DNA of 64,000 nt from Rhizobium favelukesii. Lineage in GTDB: Bacteria; Pseudomonadota; Alphaproteobacteria; Rhizobiales; Rhizobiaceae. Of this stretch, positions 51,229 to 59,773 are shown in pieces (positions within the stretch are counted from its first letter, which is position 1; each line of letters begins with the position of its first letter). The translations under genes were made by a program, and so were the position numbers. The DNA is taken from assembly GCF_000577275.2 (NCBI RefSeq), contig NZ_HG916855.1, forward strand, positions 1,550,001 to 1,614,000. Reading direction: 5' to 3'. A model generated the notes under the pieces. That model was not told the DNA's origin. It searched no databases and worked only from the letters and a program-made list of their open reading frames with translations.

Positions 51229-51552
51229 GTGAGTCTCAGGCCGCCACGATCACTCTCAGGGCAGTCGAGCGCCGGGTTAAATCCCTTGGAATACGAGCTT
51301 GCCTCCGCGCGGGCGGACGCCCTGGGTCGCCAGGGTCGCAAGATGGAAGCCGCGTTGGCCAGGCTTGCATCGTGGTCGCCGGAAAACAATCACAAGACTG
51401 ACCGGCAAACCCTCCTCGATGAGGCCTCCGACGCCGTCTGGGCATTGTTTATCCAGCGCGAGATCTGCGGGCTCCACAATGATAAGGATGTCATCAAGCG
51501 GTATCAGATTCCAGGTGAGGTTCTCGCAAGGCTCGGCGCGACACGCAAGTGA
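51229..51552 (+). CDS. DUF6665-like small protein
   Basis: A 107-residue cytoplasmic protein. The start is GTG 51229, which has an excellent AAAGGAGGC ribosome-binding site. The open frame begins ten codons earlier. The blocks SLNPLEYEL-like (LNPLEYELASARADALGRQG), LLDEASDAVWALFIQREICG and IKRYQIPGEVLARLG match a short conserved rhizobial family I know as DUF6665. The function is unknown. Confidence 0.78.
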   Translation: MSLRPPRSLSGQSSAGLNPLEYELASARADALGRQGRKMEAALARLASWSPENNHKTDRQTLLDEASDAVWALFIQREICGLHNDKDVIKRYQIPGEVLARLGATRK

Positions 51553-51906
51553 CGGCGAAACGATCGTGTAAGCAAGACGATAGACATAGCGGCCGCTTGT
51601 CGAAAGTCTCGAAGTGGGGAGGAGCCCATTACAGGCGACGCTCATCCAGGGCGAAGAAATGGCCGCTACTATCCCATGGTCTTCGCGCAGGAGCAGCCCG
51701 TCATCCGGAACACTTTTAAATCGTCCCGCCCAGTTCCTTGTGGTCCGCCCGCGACAGCCACCTGGCGCAAGCGCCGCTGGAGGTGCTGTAGATCATTGAA
51801 TTTGCTGAAACCGCGATGGGAGGTCGCAAATTTCCTCGACTCCGAGCGGTCATTTCAGGATTTCCTTAGTCATTTCGCATCATAGTTGCGCTGAAGGAGA
51901 AACGTG
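51553..51906. other. Intergenic region without recognisable gene
   Basis: About 354 bp before the binding-protein gene. Short frames are present without ribosome-binding sites or motifs. It presumably contains the promoter of the binding-protein and cyclase pair; AAGGAG lies immediately upstream of 51904. Confidence 0.5.
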
Positions 51907-52659
51907 ATGATGCGAAATGTGGTCCTCGCCTTAGGTCTTCTACTCGGCGCCTCTGTCGCCCATTCTACCGAGCACCTCCGGATCGCTACCGAAGGGGCCT
52001 ATCCCCCTTTCAATTTTGTCGATGAGAACGGTACCCTTAAGGGTTTCGATGTCGATATCGCAAAGGCGCTCTGCAAGCAGCTTAACGCTGACTGCACGCT
52101 CCAGACCGTCGAATGGTCCAAGATAATCGAGGGACTGGAATCCGACGACTATGATTTGATCGTGGCGAGCATGGCATACACGAAGGAGCGTGCCGCCCGC
52201 GTCGAATTCTCAGCGCCATACTATCGCTCGCATTCGGTTTTGATCGGGGACGCAGAAAAGTTCACCGACAGTTCTCCAGGAGCTTTGGTTGGCGCGCGCA
52301 TCGCCGCTGCCGAGGGAACAATCCAGGCTGACTACGCAAAGCAAGCATACAAACAAAGCGTTCCTGTCTTGGCCAAGGATCAGCCGTCAGCTCAAAAACT
52401 GCTCGAAGAAAAGAAGGCCGATTTGTTGATCGGCGATGCTATTGAACTTTTGAGCTTCATGGAGACGCCCACAGGTTCTGCGTATGGCTACGTCGGAGAT
52501 CCCATTTCCAGCGAATTTCTTCAAAGCTCAGCGCATATCACCGCGAGAAAGGGAAACAGTCCGCTTATCGCTCGCGTAAACGATGCGCTCAAGCAAATCA
52601 AACTTGATGGGACCTACGACAAGATCAACGATCACTATTTTCCCTTCAGCATCTATTAG
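51907..52659 (+). CDS. Periplasmic amino-acid-binding protein (SBP_bac_3)
   Basis: A protein of about 250 residues. Signal peptide: RNVVLALGLLLGASVAHS. The mature domain has the family signature EHLRIATEGAYPPFNFVDEN, then GFDVDIAKALCKQL, YDLIVASMAYTKERAARVEF and a C-terminal NDALKQIKLDGTYDKINDHYF. This is the lysine/arginine/ornithine/histidine-binding type. Three tandem starts (GTG 51904, ATG 51907, ATG 51910) follow AAGGAG. No permease or ATPase gene is nearby. A membrane diguanylate cyclase begins 9 bp later, so it may act as a sensor input rather than a transporter part. Confidence 0.9.
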   Translation: MMRNVVLALGLLLGASVAHSTEHLRIATEGAYPPFNFVDENGTLKGFDVDIAKALCKQLNADCTLQTVEWSKIIEGLESDDYDLIVASMAYTKERAARVEFSAPYYRSHSVLIGDAEKFTDSSPGALVGARIAAAEGTIQADYAKQAYKQSVPVLAKDQPSAQKLLEEKKADLLIGDAIELLSFMETPTGSAYGYVGDPISSEFLQSSAHITARKGNSPLIARVNDALKQIKLDGTYDKINDHYFPFSIY

Positions 52660-52668
52660 GGCGGCCAA

Positions 52669-54027
52669 TTGGATACCCGATTATCGAGGTCTCGCGACAT
52701 GCCTCTCCGATCTGTGGGGCGCATTCTCTTGTTTGTGGTAGTCATTTACTCGGCGATTGCTGCGGCAGGCGCGGGGCTCTTACTGACTCGTATCGAAAAT
52801 GAGGCGATTGTAACGCGCGAGCGACAGATCCCGCTGATTTTGTCGCAGACCCGCAACGCGGTTAAGATCGAAAGGATGTCATCCCTCGTTCGAGCGATTT
52901 TCCTCGCCAACGACCGCCGTTTGGAACGACAGCTTCAGCTGCAAATCCAGGCTCTCGCTCAGGGCTTCGGTTTTGATGGGTCAGCCACCCTGACTGGTGG
53001 CTCTCGCAAGGTGGCCAGCCTCGCCAAGACGATCGCAGCTGCGCACCAGAAAAACCGGGACGAAGTAGATCGTGATCAGAGTACTCCAGGATCCGGCAAA
53101 TCGACAGTGGATCTAGTCGCCTATGAGGAGGCGATGCGCATCATTGAAATGATGGGCAAGGAGGTCAGTGGCAACTCCGCTCTCGTGGCGGACGAAATCG
53201 CCGGAGGCATTCAAAAGAGCGCGGTCGCAGTGCGGAATCTCGTGATCATTGTTCTCATTATCCCCGCCCTCTCCGTACCTCTTTTGCTTTTACTAGCCCG
53301 CCGGCACTTTGCAGTTCCAATCGTTGCTGCAATCAGCAACCTTAAACGGATCGAGAAAGACGAACCTCTCCTTGTCGAAACGAACAGGCCGCTGTTAAAA
53401 GAGCTGGCGTTGATTGGAGACGCAATCATCTCTTATGGGAATGCGGCTAGTGAACTGCGCCGCACGAATGTCGTTCTGCAGGCGCTCGCCGAGAAAGACC
53501 CTCTGACGGGTCTGGCCAATCGCAGAACTTTCGAGAAGTTTCTGGCCGCGGCGATTCAGAGGTCGTCGCCGGAGTCGGGCACAGCCGTTCTGCTCATTGA
53601 CATCGATCACTTTAAATCGGTCAACGATCGCTTCGGACATCCGACCGGCGATCGCTGTCTCAAATCGCTCGCTAGCCTCCTTGAAAACATACCGGATCTT
53701 TCGAATGCCTTGGCTGCCAGGTTCGGAGGTGAGGAATTCGTGGTCGTGTACGATGCTCCTTCGTCCGATCACGCGCTTGAATATGCTCGGTTCGTCTGCA
53801 GGAAAATAGAGCAGCTTGAAACCCAAAGCGTGGATGGGACCTATTTGCGCTTTACTGGCAGCATCGGGGTCTCCTTCACCACCTCGGCTTCGGAGGATCC
53901 CGGCAATCTCCTCGAGAAAGCTGATCGCGCGTTGTACGACGCCAAACGATCCGGGCGCAATCGCGCCGAGGTCGATTCGTCGCTATCGAAGGGGAGCAGG
54001 GAAGGGCGCGTTCAGCGAATTCTGTAA
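52669..54027 (+). CDS. Membrane-bound diguanylate cyclase (GGDEF)
   Basis: A 452-residue protein. The first transmembrane helix is IGRILLFVV-like (RILLFVVVIYSAIAAAGAGLLL, about 17-38), then a periplasmic domain of about 150 residues, a second helix (NLVIIVLIIPALSVPLLLLLA, about 190-210), a HAMP-like linker and the GGDEF domain from about 280 (DPLTGLANRRTFEKFL). The active-site sequence is RFGGEEF near 352, so it should make c-di-GMP. No RxxD inhibitory site precedes it. The start is TTG 52669, with ATG 52699 as alternative. It lies 9 bp after an amino-acid-binding protein gene. Confidence 0.92.
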   Translation: MDTRLSRSRDMPLRSVGRILLFVVVIYSAIAAAGAGLLLTRIENEAIVTRERQIPLILSQTRNAVKIERMSSLVRAIFLANDRRLERQLQLQIQALAQGFGFDGSATLTGGSRKVASLAKTIAAAHQKNRDEVDRDQSTPGSGKSTVDLVAYEEAMRIIEMMGKEVSGNSALVADEIAGGIQKSAVAVRNLVIIVLIIPALSVPLLLLLARRHFAVPIVAAISNLKRIEKDEPLLVETNRPLLKELALIGDAIISYGNAASELRRTNVVLQALAEKDPLTGLANRRTFEKFLAAAIQRSSPESGTAVLLIDIDHFKSVNDRFGHPTGDRCLKSLASLLENIPDLSNALAARFGGEEFVVVYDAPSSDHALEYARFVCRKIEQLETQSVDGTYLRFTGSIGVSFTTSASEDPGNLLEKADRALYDAKRSGRNRAEVDSSLSKGSREGRVQRIL

Positions 54028-54200
54028 TCGTTGCGTAGTGACAAAGCCTCTTGTCGCGGCGACGCCATCATCTGCCACATCTCAGGCAGCATTGTCTGGT
54101 GGCGTTACCCCGGAGCAGACCATCGCAGCAGCAGCAACGCTTTCAGAGGCCGAAGCCGATGCCAGCCCGGTAACTTGGCCTCAGAATTTGAGGAAAAAAT

Positions 54201-54226
54201 GAGCCCGCCCAGATGCTGGCGGGCTC
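54201..54226 (-). terminator. Hairpin with T-run on the minus strand
   Basis: GAGCCCGCC (54201-54209) pairs with GGCGGGCTC (54218-54226). On the minus strand it is followed by ATTTTTTCC, a typical intrinsic terminator. On the plus strand it lies about 170 bp after the cyclase stop and may act there too. Confidence 0.65.
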
Positions 54227-54344
54227 TGACGCAATAGTGTGATGCCGCATCTGTCCGGTTCATAAAATCACAACCGATCATTCCGGCTTTGATCGGCCTA
54301 ATCGTCGTCTCGACCTTGCCGATAACCCCGATCGTGCTCTTCGC

Positions 54345-54367
54345 AAGCCGCCTCTGAGAGGCGGCTT
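54345..54367 (+). terminator. Intrinsic terminator
   Basis: AAGCCGCCTC (54345-54354) pairs with GAGGCGGCTT (54358-54367) around a TGA loop and is followed by TTGTGT. It probably ends transcription before the phage-derived region. Confidence 0.7.
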
Positions 54368-54547
54368 TTGTGTACCCGCGCGGGAGGATTCTCTATTGCC
54401 TTATATTGAGAGGGATGAAACTGGCTCCATTAAGGGCTGTATGCCGTCTGGCAGCCCGAGACGCTGAAGAGGAGTTGCCAGAAGCCGATCCCGGAAGTCA
54501 TTGCTTTCAGATCACCGGCACTGGATCTCGCGACCACGTAAGCCAAT

Positions 54548-54899
54548 CTGAAGGCCGAAATTGACAAGGCAGCCGAAACAGAGCGCCTGAAGTACATCAC
54601 TGGCGGCGCTGGGCAGGCGATGACCTACCAGCAAAGTCTGACGAGGCGAAGCGCTATATCGCCGCGTTGATGCCGGAAGCACACCTGAGCCGTCGGACTT
54701 TCGGCTCTTGTCTGCTGAGGTGGGTATCACGGCGCCAACGCTCGCGGAGGTCGCCACCATCGTCAACGAGGCCTTCCTTCGATGGCAGATCATCGGCGGA
54801 GCGATCGAGGCCGTTCGTCTCGGCACCAAGGCTGCGATTGAGGCGACGGGGACGGTCGAAGAGGCCGCGGCCGCCGCTGCAGCGGCGGCCTGGCCGTAG
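54548..54899 (+). pseudogene. Frameshifted phage-tail-like gene remnant
   Basis: Three frames join into one sensible protein end: LKAEIDKAAETERLKYITGG, then KSDEAKRYIAALMPE, then PEPSDFRLLSAEVGITAPTL and EAFLRWQIIGGAIEAVRLGT with an alanine-rich tail. One base is missing near 54635 and another change is needed near 54683. The pattern resembles short proteins encoded next to tail genes of rhizobial prophages. The family is uncertain. It opens the phage-derived region that continues to 57.9 kb. Confidence 0.55.
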
Positions 54900-54971
54900 A
54901 CAGAACGACACACAGAACCCAGGGGTTCGAGGCGGCGCCGTGCGTAATCCTGGCCGCAGGGTGTTTCCGAG

Positions 54972-55838
54972 TTAACGCAAAAACAACTCCTTGGCTCGGG
55001 CATCGATCTTGTCGCAAGCGTCCTCGAATGGATCGAACATCGGCACCAAAGGAGAAGCGCCGAGGAAAAGAAGAGCTTTTAGGTGCTGCCAGCCGCCTTC
55101 CTCGCCAAGGACTGTCGCATAGGATGTCATTTCCTCGCGCGCCTCACCGGCATATAGCCGTTCGTATTCCGCAAAATTCGAGAAATTTTCGCGATTGCTG
55201 TCCGAGGGATGGAAGGTCTCTGCCGCAGCGCCCTGCGCAAGGATCACTTCGTGGGTCGCGAGCAGGACGGCGTAATACTCGATCGTCATATCGTCGTGGG
55301 GTGCGATCGGTGCGATCGTCGTACCATTCACGAGATCCTTCACGCGGATCAAAACGCCATTCAGGAATAGCGCATGGCCAGGCGACAGGTAGAGATCCGA
55401 ATGTGGCGTATGCTCATCCAGCGCATGGCGCGCCACTCGGATCGGCACGACGCTGTCATGCCAGTGCGCGCCGCTCTTCTTGAACACTTGGCGACCAACC
55501 CATTTGATCGCGCGGGTGTCTCCGTCCGGAAGAGCAACGCGATCGCCAATCCGAAGATCCTCGACATACTTTTCACCGCAATCCGTGAGGATCGACGTAC
55601 CACGCAGGAAGCACTGCGTGCCGCTGCTCCCGCCTCCGCCGGAGTTGCCATTGCCGCCGGAGTTGCCGGGGCCGCCGCCGTTACGCCAACCCAAATGCAA
55701 GCCCGCCGCGCTCGCTGACGAAGCCGCCATGACAATGGCCGCCACGCTCGCGAAGCGAGCACCGGCAGCGGCGGCCACGCCCAGAAAACGCCGGCGCGCG
55801 GTATTGCGAGGCAGATTGGGATCGTTGAAGTGAGACAT
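54972..55838 (-). CDS. Tat-exported Hint-domain protein
   Basis: A 288-residue protein. A twin-arginine signal (NTARRRFLGVAAAAGARFAS, about 12-31) is followed by a Gly/Asn/Ser-rich linker and a Hint_2-type domain that starts at Cys (TQCFLRGTSILTD, about 72). The domain continues EDLRIGDRVALPDGDTRAIKW and DLYLSPGHALFLNGVLIRVKDL. Hint domains come from inteins and hedgehog proteins and can cleave themselves at the Cys. Similar domains are found in exported bacterial proteins of unknown role. AAAAGGAGTGCC precedes ATG 55838. It lies opposite to the phage lysis genes. Confidence 0.85.
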   Translation of the reverse strand: MSHFNDPNLPRNTARRRFLGVAAAAGARFASVAAIVMAASSASAAGLHLGWRNGGGPGNSGGNGNSGGGGSSGTQCFLRGTSILTDCGEKYVEDLRIGDRVALPDGDTRAIKWVGRQVFKKSGAHWHDSVVPIRVARHALDEHTPHSDLYLSPGHALFLNGVLIRVKDLVNGTTIAPIAPHDDMTIEYYAVLLATHEVILAQGAAAETFHPSDSNRENFSNFAEYERLYAGEAREEMTSYATVLGEEGGWQHLKALLFLGASPLVPMFDPFEDACDKIDARAKELFLR

Positions 55839-56089
55839 CCTGGCACTCCTTTTAAAAGGAATCGGGATCCCGAATAACCGCGCGGGATGAGATCCCGAAC
55901 ACAAGACTACAGCTGTATTCACCGAGACATGGTGCGGTTAATTCTAGACTGTCTTCGGGGCGATGCCAGATGTACTTAGGTACTATACTTTAGGACTATT
56001 TGTTTATCTGCTGGAACCGCCCTAACCGGCGCCGCTCGTCTTTTGATGCTTAACAAAAACGGCAATCATCACAATCTGTGGAGAAACCA

Positions 56090-56662
56090 ATGAACGTATT
56101 CGTTACGGCTCAGCACATTCGCGCGGTCGCTCTTAAGCCTGTCAACGAAGCAAACATGAATTCCGTCCTGGTGTCGCTCGATCGCTATCGCGACGACTTC
56201 GGCATGGATCGCGTGCATCGCGTCGTGCAGTACCTGGCGCAGCTGATGCATGAAAGTGGCGACTTCCGCTTCGATCGCGAGATCTGGGGACCGACACCGG
56301 CGCAGGCCCGCTACGACACGCGCGCGGATCTCGGCAACACGCCAGCGCTCGATGGCGACGGCAAGAAGTACATGGGCCGCACCGGCATGCAGCTCACCGG
56401 CAAGGCGAACTACCAGGCGTTCTATGATTGGTGCGTCGAGAGAGGTTTCAACTCTCCGGACTTCGTCGCCAATCCGGACCTCGTCAACACCGATCCATGG
56501 GAGGGCCTTGTGCCGCTCTGGTATTGGGATAGCCGCAACCTCAATCGCTATGCCGACCAGGGCGATATCGAGACCATCACCAAGAAGGTCAACGGCGGCA
56601 TGAACGGCTTTGACGATCGCGTCGATCACTTCCACGCCTGGCGCTGGTCGTGCTCGGCCTGA
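56090..56662 (+). CDS. GH19-type endolysin, catalytic part (frameshifted gene)
   Basis: 190 residues. A lysozyme/chitinase-like GH19 domain: YLAQLMHESGDFRFDREIWG (catalytic Glu55), YDTRADLGNTPALDGDGKKYMGRTGMQLTG and ITKKVNGGMNGFDDRVDHF. GGAGAAACCA precedes ATG 56090. The last ten codons (AWRWSCSA end) are out of frame with the family: the adjacent frame reads RLALVVLGLK and continues into the cell-wall-binding part at 56650-57054. One base change near 56630 has split what is normally a single endolysin of about 320 residues. Confidence 0.8.
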   Translation: MNVFVTAQHIRAVALKPVNEANMNSVLVSLDRYRDDFGMDRVHRVVQYLAQLMHESGDFRFDREIWGPTPAQARYDTRADLGNTPALDGDGKKYMGRTGMQLTGKANYQAFYDWCVERGFNSPDFVANPDLVNTDPWEGLVPLWYWDSRNLNRYADQGDIETITKKVNGGMNGFDDRVDHFHAWRWSCSA

Positions 56663-57054
56663 AGGCAAATTCCATTCGCCAGTTTCAGGCATCGAAGGGC
56701 CTTGTCGCGGATGGCGATGTCGGACCGAAGACGCGCGCGGCGCTGCATGCCGAATTGCTGGCCCTGTCGGGTGCGACGGCGGCGCAGGGCTTCGTATCGG
56801 CGCCGGTGGTTGCAGATAAGCCGGTGGTGCCGGCGGCCGTGGAGACTCAGGTCAAGAAGAAGTTCAATCTGCTTGGCTGGTTCGCCGGACTTGGGACCGG
56901 TTTGGGCACCGGCCTCGGCTTCCTTGGCGGCATGGACTGGCGTGCAATCCTCGCGATCGGTGGCTTTGCCCTTGTCGCCTTCATGCTGGCGCTGCTCCTG
57001 CGTCATTGGATCATCGCGGCGGTGAAAGACATCCGTCAGGCAGTGGAGGGCTAG
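56650..57054 (+). CDS. Endolysin C-terminal part: peptidoglycan-binding and membrane segments (frameshifted)
   Basis: A 134-codon frame from GTG 56650. LGLKANSIRQFQASKGLVAD and GDVGPKTRAALHAELLAL form a PG_binding_1 repeat. After an Ala/Val-rich linker come two membrane helices (LLGWFAGLGTGLGTGLGFLGG and AILAIGGFALVAFMLALLL). It is probably the remainder of the GH19 endolysin. Separate translation is possible because the frame is intact and the start overlaps the upstream stop. Its stop is 3 bp before the spanin-like gene. Confidence 0.7.
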   Translation: MLGLKANSIRQFQASKGLVADGDVGPKTRAALHAELLALSGATAAQGFVSAPVVADKPVVPAAVETQVKKKFNLLGWFAGLGTGLGTGLGFLGGMDWRAILAIGGFALVAFMLALLLRHWIIAAVKDIRQAVEG

Positions 57055-57057
57055 AGT

Positions 57058-57336
57058 TTGCTCTCGTTCATTCCTGACGGGTTGAAGCTGCCGGCGGCGG
57101 CTGCTTGCGGCGGGCTATTGGTGGGCGCTGTGCTGATCGTCGTCAATGCCATGTGGTGGCTTCCCGCCGCCAAGAACGAGGGAAGGGTCGCGGAACGCAC
57201 TGCGGCCCTGCAGAGATCCATGGAACTCATCAAGAAGCGGGGTGTGACGAATGAAACGGTGGGCAGGCTTAGCGACGGAGATTTGTGCCATAAGCTTGGT
57301 GGTCAGTGGCTGCGTGACACGGGCACCTGCGAATGA
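57058..57336 (+). CDS. Rz-like inner-membrane spanin candidate
   Basis: 92 residues from TTG 57058. One N-terminal membrane helix (LPAAAACGGLLVGAVLIVVNAM) is followed by a helical, charged periplasmic part (KNEGRVAERTAALQRSMELIKKRG) and a short Cys-containing end (DLCHKLGGQWLRDTGTCE). The next gene is nested over its 3' end in another frame and encodes a lipoprotein. This arrangement is diagnostic of Rz/Rz1 spanin pairs in phage lysis cassettes. Sequence similarity to lambda Rz itself is not visible. Confidence 0.7.
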   Translation: MLSFIPDGLKLPAAAACGGLLVGAVLIVVNAMWWLPAAKNEGRVAERTAALQRSMELIKKRGVTNETVGRLSDGDLCHKLGGQWLRDTGTCE

Positions 57337-57469
57337 TGGCGCCGGCTTCGAGCGCCTGACGCCCTCGGCGGCCACGCGCGGGTTCATCATCGCCAACGAT
57401 CGGCCGTTCGCGGAACAGGTCGCGGCGCACAATGAAACCTGCGATCAGCAGCCTGCGTGCCGAAAGTGA
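57251..57469 (+). CDS. Rz1-like outer-membrane spanin lipoprotein candidate
   Basis: 72 residues, starting inside the preceding gene in another frame (86-bp overlap). MKRWAGLATEICAISLVVSGC is a lipoprotein signal with lipobox VSGC (Cys21). The mature part is short (VTRAPANDGAGFERLTPSAA) and ends CDQQPACRK. Overlapping i-spanin and o-spanin genes are a hallmark of phages that lyse Gram-negative hosts. It extends to just before the DUF1515 gene. Confidence 0.7.
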   Translation: MKRWAGLATEICAISLVVSGCVTRAPANDGAGFERLTPSAATRGFIIANDRPFAEQVAAHNETCDQQPACRK

Positions 57470-57479
57470 GGACTTAGCA

Positions 57480-57830
57480 TTGACGCCAAGTGATTTTGAT
57501 CCCCGGCTGCACCAGCAGATGGGCGAAGTGCTGGCAGAAGTGCGCAACCTGCGTGACGCCTTCCGCGCATCAGAAGTAAAGTCGGACGCAAGCCGCGCAA
57601 CTATGCATCAGCGCATGGATCAACTGGTTGATCGCGTCGGAAAGGTGGAAGGAAATGTAGCGGCCGTTCAGGAAGACATCTCTGAAATGCGTCCGGTCAC
57701 CGATGACGTCAAGCGTTGGAAGCTGATGGGTCTAGGTGCGATCGGGGTTATTGGCATCGGGAGCATGGCGCTGGGGGTCACATTCGCCGACGTCATCCGT
57801 CGCATCGTGGTTGCTGTCATCGCCCGGTAG
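57480..57830 (+). CDS. DUF1515-family phage-associated membrane protein
   Basis: A 116-residue form starting at TTG 57480 (TPSDFDPRLHQQMGEVLAEV), with GAGG at good distance. The frame is open to ATG 57432 inside the spanin gene. A coiled-coil part (MHQRMDQLVDRVGKVEGNVAAVQEDISEM) is followed by VTDDVKRWKLMGLGAIGVIG and a C-terminal membrane helix. This is the DUF1515 pattern found in rhizobial prophages beside lysis genes. A holin-like or anchoring role is possible but unproven. Confidence 0.8.
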   Translation: MTPSDFDPRLHQQMGEVLAEVRNLRDAFRASEVKSDASRATMHQRMDQLVDRVGKVEGNVAAVQEDISEMRPVTDDVKRWKLMGLGAIGVIGIGSMALGVTFADVIRRIVVAVIAR

Positions 57831-57892
57831 GAACGAGCAAACTTGGGAACGATCTCGGCAGGCCGCTAAGGCGTGGGCGAGCGTCAACTGGA

Positions 57893-57932
57893 GGGAAGCC
57901 CTTGCGGGTTTGGGTGGGGGCAAGGGCTTCCC
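57893..57932 (+). terminator. Strong intrinsic terminator after the lysis cassette
   Basis: GGGAAGCCCTTGC (57893-57905) pairs perfectly over 13 bp with GCAAGGGCTTCCC (57920-57932) and is followed by TTCTTGT. It lies 62 bp after the DUF1515 stop and ends the phage-derived operon. Confidence 0.85.
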
Positions 57933-58045
57933 TTCTTGTCCTGTCCTGCATGCCACTGACAGAACAGCCACAGAGTACGCCAGTCTGCCGGGATCGCTAG
58001 ACGGACCAAGGTCCTAGCGCAAAAGCGAGGGGAGGTTCAGCAGCT

Positions 58046-58053
58046 GGACGTAC
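58046..58053. repeat. Left target-site duplication of the second IS66 element
   Basis: GGACGTAC at 58046-58053 recurs at 60612-60619, exactly outside the element ends. Confidence 0.93.
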
Positions 58054-58129
58054 GTAAGCGCGATTTTCGATGCGTATTGACGCCTGTTCCACACCGAACG
58101 GCGGATAGCATCGGTCGCGGTATCCGGCT

Positions 58130-59719
58130 CTATTCGGTCGTGGAGGTCTTGGAGAAGTTGAACGGGAGCAGGTCGCCGATGTCGGCATTCTCTTCGCGCT
58201 GTGGCAACTCGGTGAGTACGTGGCGCAGCCAGATCAGAGGGTCGACGCCACAGGCGCGGCATGTCAGCATCAGACTGTAAATCACAGCACTGGCCTTGGC
58301 TCCGTCAGCAGTGTCGCTGAACAGCCACGATTTTCTTCCGGTCGCAAAAACCCTGATGTCGCGTTCCAGGATGTTGTTATCGATCGGCATCCTGCCGTCG
58401 CTGGTGTAGCGCGTCAGATAATCCCATTGGTTCAGGGTGTAGGACACAGCATCGCCGAGCTTGGTATCCGGCACGACCTTCGGCGCGATGTTATCGAGCC
58501 ACGTCTTGAGGGCGTTCAGGACAGGCAAACTGTGCTGTTGCCGGAAGCGGCGAATGCAGGCGGCCTGCGTTTCACCGGCGTCGGGCTTTATCTCTCGCGC
58601 CTGCCTCTCGATCCGGTAGAGCTGCTCGAAGAACCTGAGCGCTTGCTCCGGCGGGCCGCCGCCATTCTTTCTTGCCTTGAGGGCTTCGACGAAGCGCCGC
58701 CTGGAGTGAGCCATGCATCCGACATGGGTTGCGCCATGCAATGTGCGCCAGGCTGTGTAGCCATCGCTCACCAATATGCCGCGGTAGTCACCAAGGAAGG
58801 TCTGCGGGTGGATCTGGCCGCGCCCGGGCTGATAATCGAGCAGTACGATTGGCTGGTCACTGTCCTCGCCGCTGCGATAGGCCCACATGTACGATGTGCT
58901 GGTGGCCTCCTTGTCCTTTTCCTTGAGGACTTGAACCGTCGTCTCATCGCCATGAATGAGAGGCTGCGATCGCAACCGCAGTTTCAGCGCATCATAGATG
59001 CGGTGCAGATGCTTCTCGCTTGAGCCGATGACCCAGTGAGCGAGAGCGCCGCGGCTGATCGGAACACCAGCACGCTCGAATGTCTGAGCCACGCGGTAAA
59101 GCGGTGTGCCGTCGACGTATTTGTGGACGAGCGCGAAGGCTAACGTCGAGGCGGTAGCGATGCTGCCCGGCAGGGGCTGCGTCGGCATCGGTGCGATCAC
59201 GACGGGTGTGTTGATCCCGGTGCGGTCGCAATGGCGGCAAGCGTACTTGAACCGCACATTCTGTAGGACCTTTGCCTTGACCTCGATATAGAGCTGCTCG
59301 GTAACAGCCTCGCCCATGCGATGCATCTGACCCTGGCAGCAGGGACAAGACTTCTGATCGTCGGGGAGGTCATATTCGACGCGCTCGCGTGGCAGGTCTT
59401 CTGGCAGAGGTCTGCGTCCACGCTTCTTTCCCGTTTGACCTTCTACCGCTGGCAGGCCGGTGTCCGGAAGCTCGACAACATCGCCTGCTTCGCTGCCATC
59501 CTCGACCGCAGCCTCTTCGGCCTCGTTGAAGAGACGATCAATGTGCTTTTCACTGCGGGGGGCAAAGCGATGGAGTTTTGCCAGTGCAAGCTCTTCTTCC
59601 AGCTTGACGACCCGCTGCGAGAGCGCTTCCTTCTCGGCTTTGAGCGCAGCGATTTCGGCAGCATTGGCTGCCAATTGCGCCATCAGTTCTGCAATGCTCG
59701 GTTCGCCGGTGCGAGTCAT
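58130..59719 (-). CDS. tnpC: IS66 transposase TnpC
   Basis: 529 residues. The N-terminal coiled coil is LAANAAEIAALKAEKEALSQRV. A zinc-finger-like part follows (CPCCQGQMHRMG, CRHCDRTG). The catalytic domain has LIHGDETTVQVL (first Asp), LVSDGYTAWRTL (second Asp) and DNNILERDIRVFATGRKSWLF with the catalytic Glu. The length is normal and no stop or frameshift is present. Confidence 0.95.
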   Translation of the reverse strand: MTRTGEPSIAELMAQLAANAAEIAALKAEKEALSQRVVKLEEELALAKLHRFAPRSEKHIDRLFNEAEEAAVEDGSEAGDVVELPDTGLPAVEGQTGKKRGRRPLPEDLPRERVEYDLPDDQKSCPCCQGQMHRMGEAVTEQLYIEVKAKVLQNVRFKYACRHCDRTGINTPVVIAPMPTQPLPGSIATASTLAFALVHKYVDGTPLYRVAQTFERAGVPISRGALAHWVIGSSEKHLHRIYDALKLRLRSQPLIHGDETTVQVLKEKDKEATSTSYMWAYRSGEDSDQPIVLLDYQPGRGQIHPQTFLGDYRGILVSDGYTAWRTLHGATHVGCMAHSRRRFVEALKARKNGGGPPEQALRFFEQLYRIERQAREIKPDAGETQAACIRRFRQQHSLPVLNALKTWLDNIAPKVVPDTKLGDAVSYTLNQWDYLTRYTSDGRMPIDNNILERDIRVFATGRKSWLFSDTADGAKASAVIYSLMLTCRACGVDPLIWLRHVLTELPQREENADIGDLLPFNFSKTSTTE

Positions 59720-59773
59720 CAGATTCTTGAATCTGAACCGCCCAGCCGCGTCAACTGCTCAATTCGACATCCG

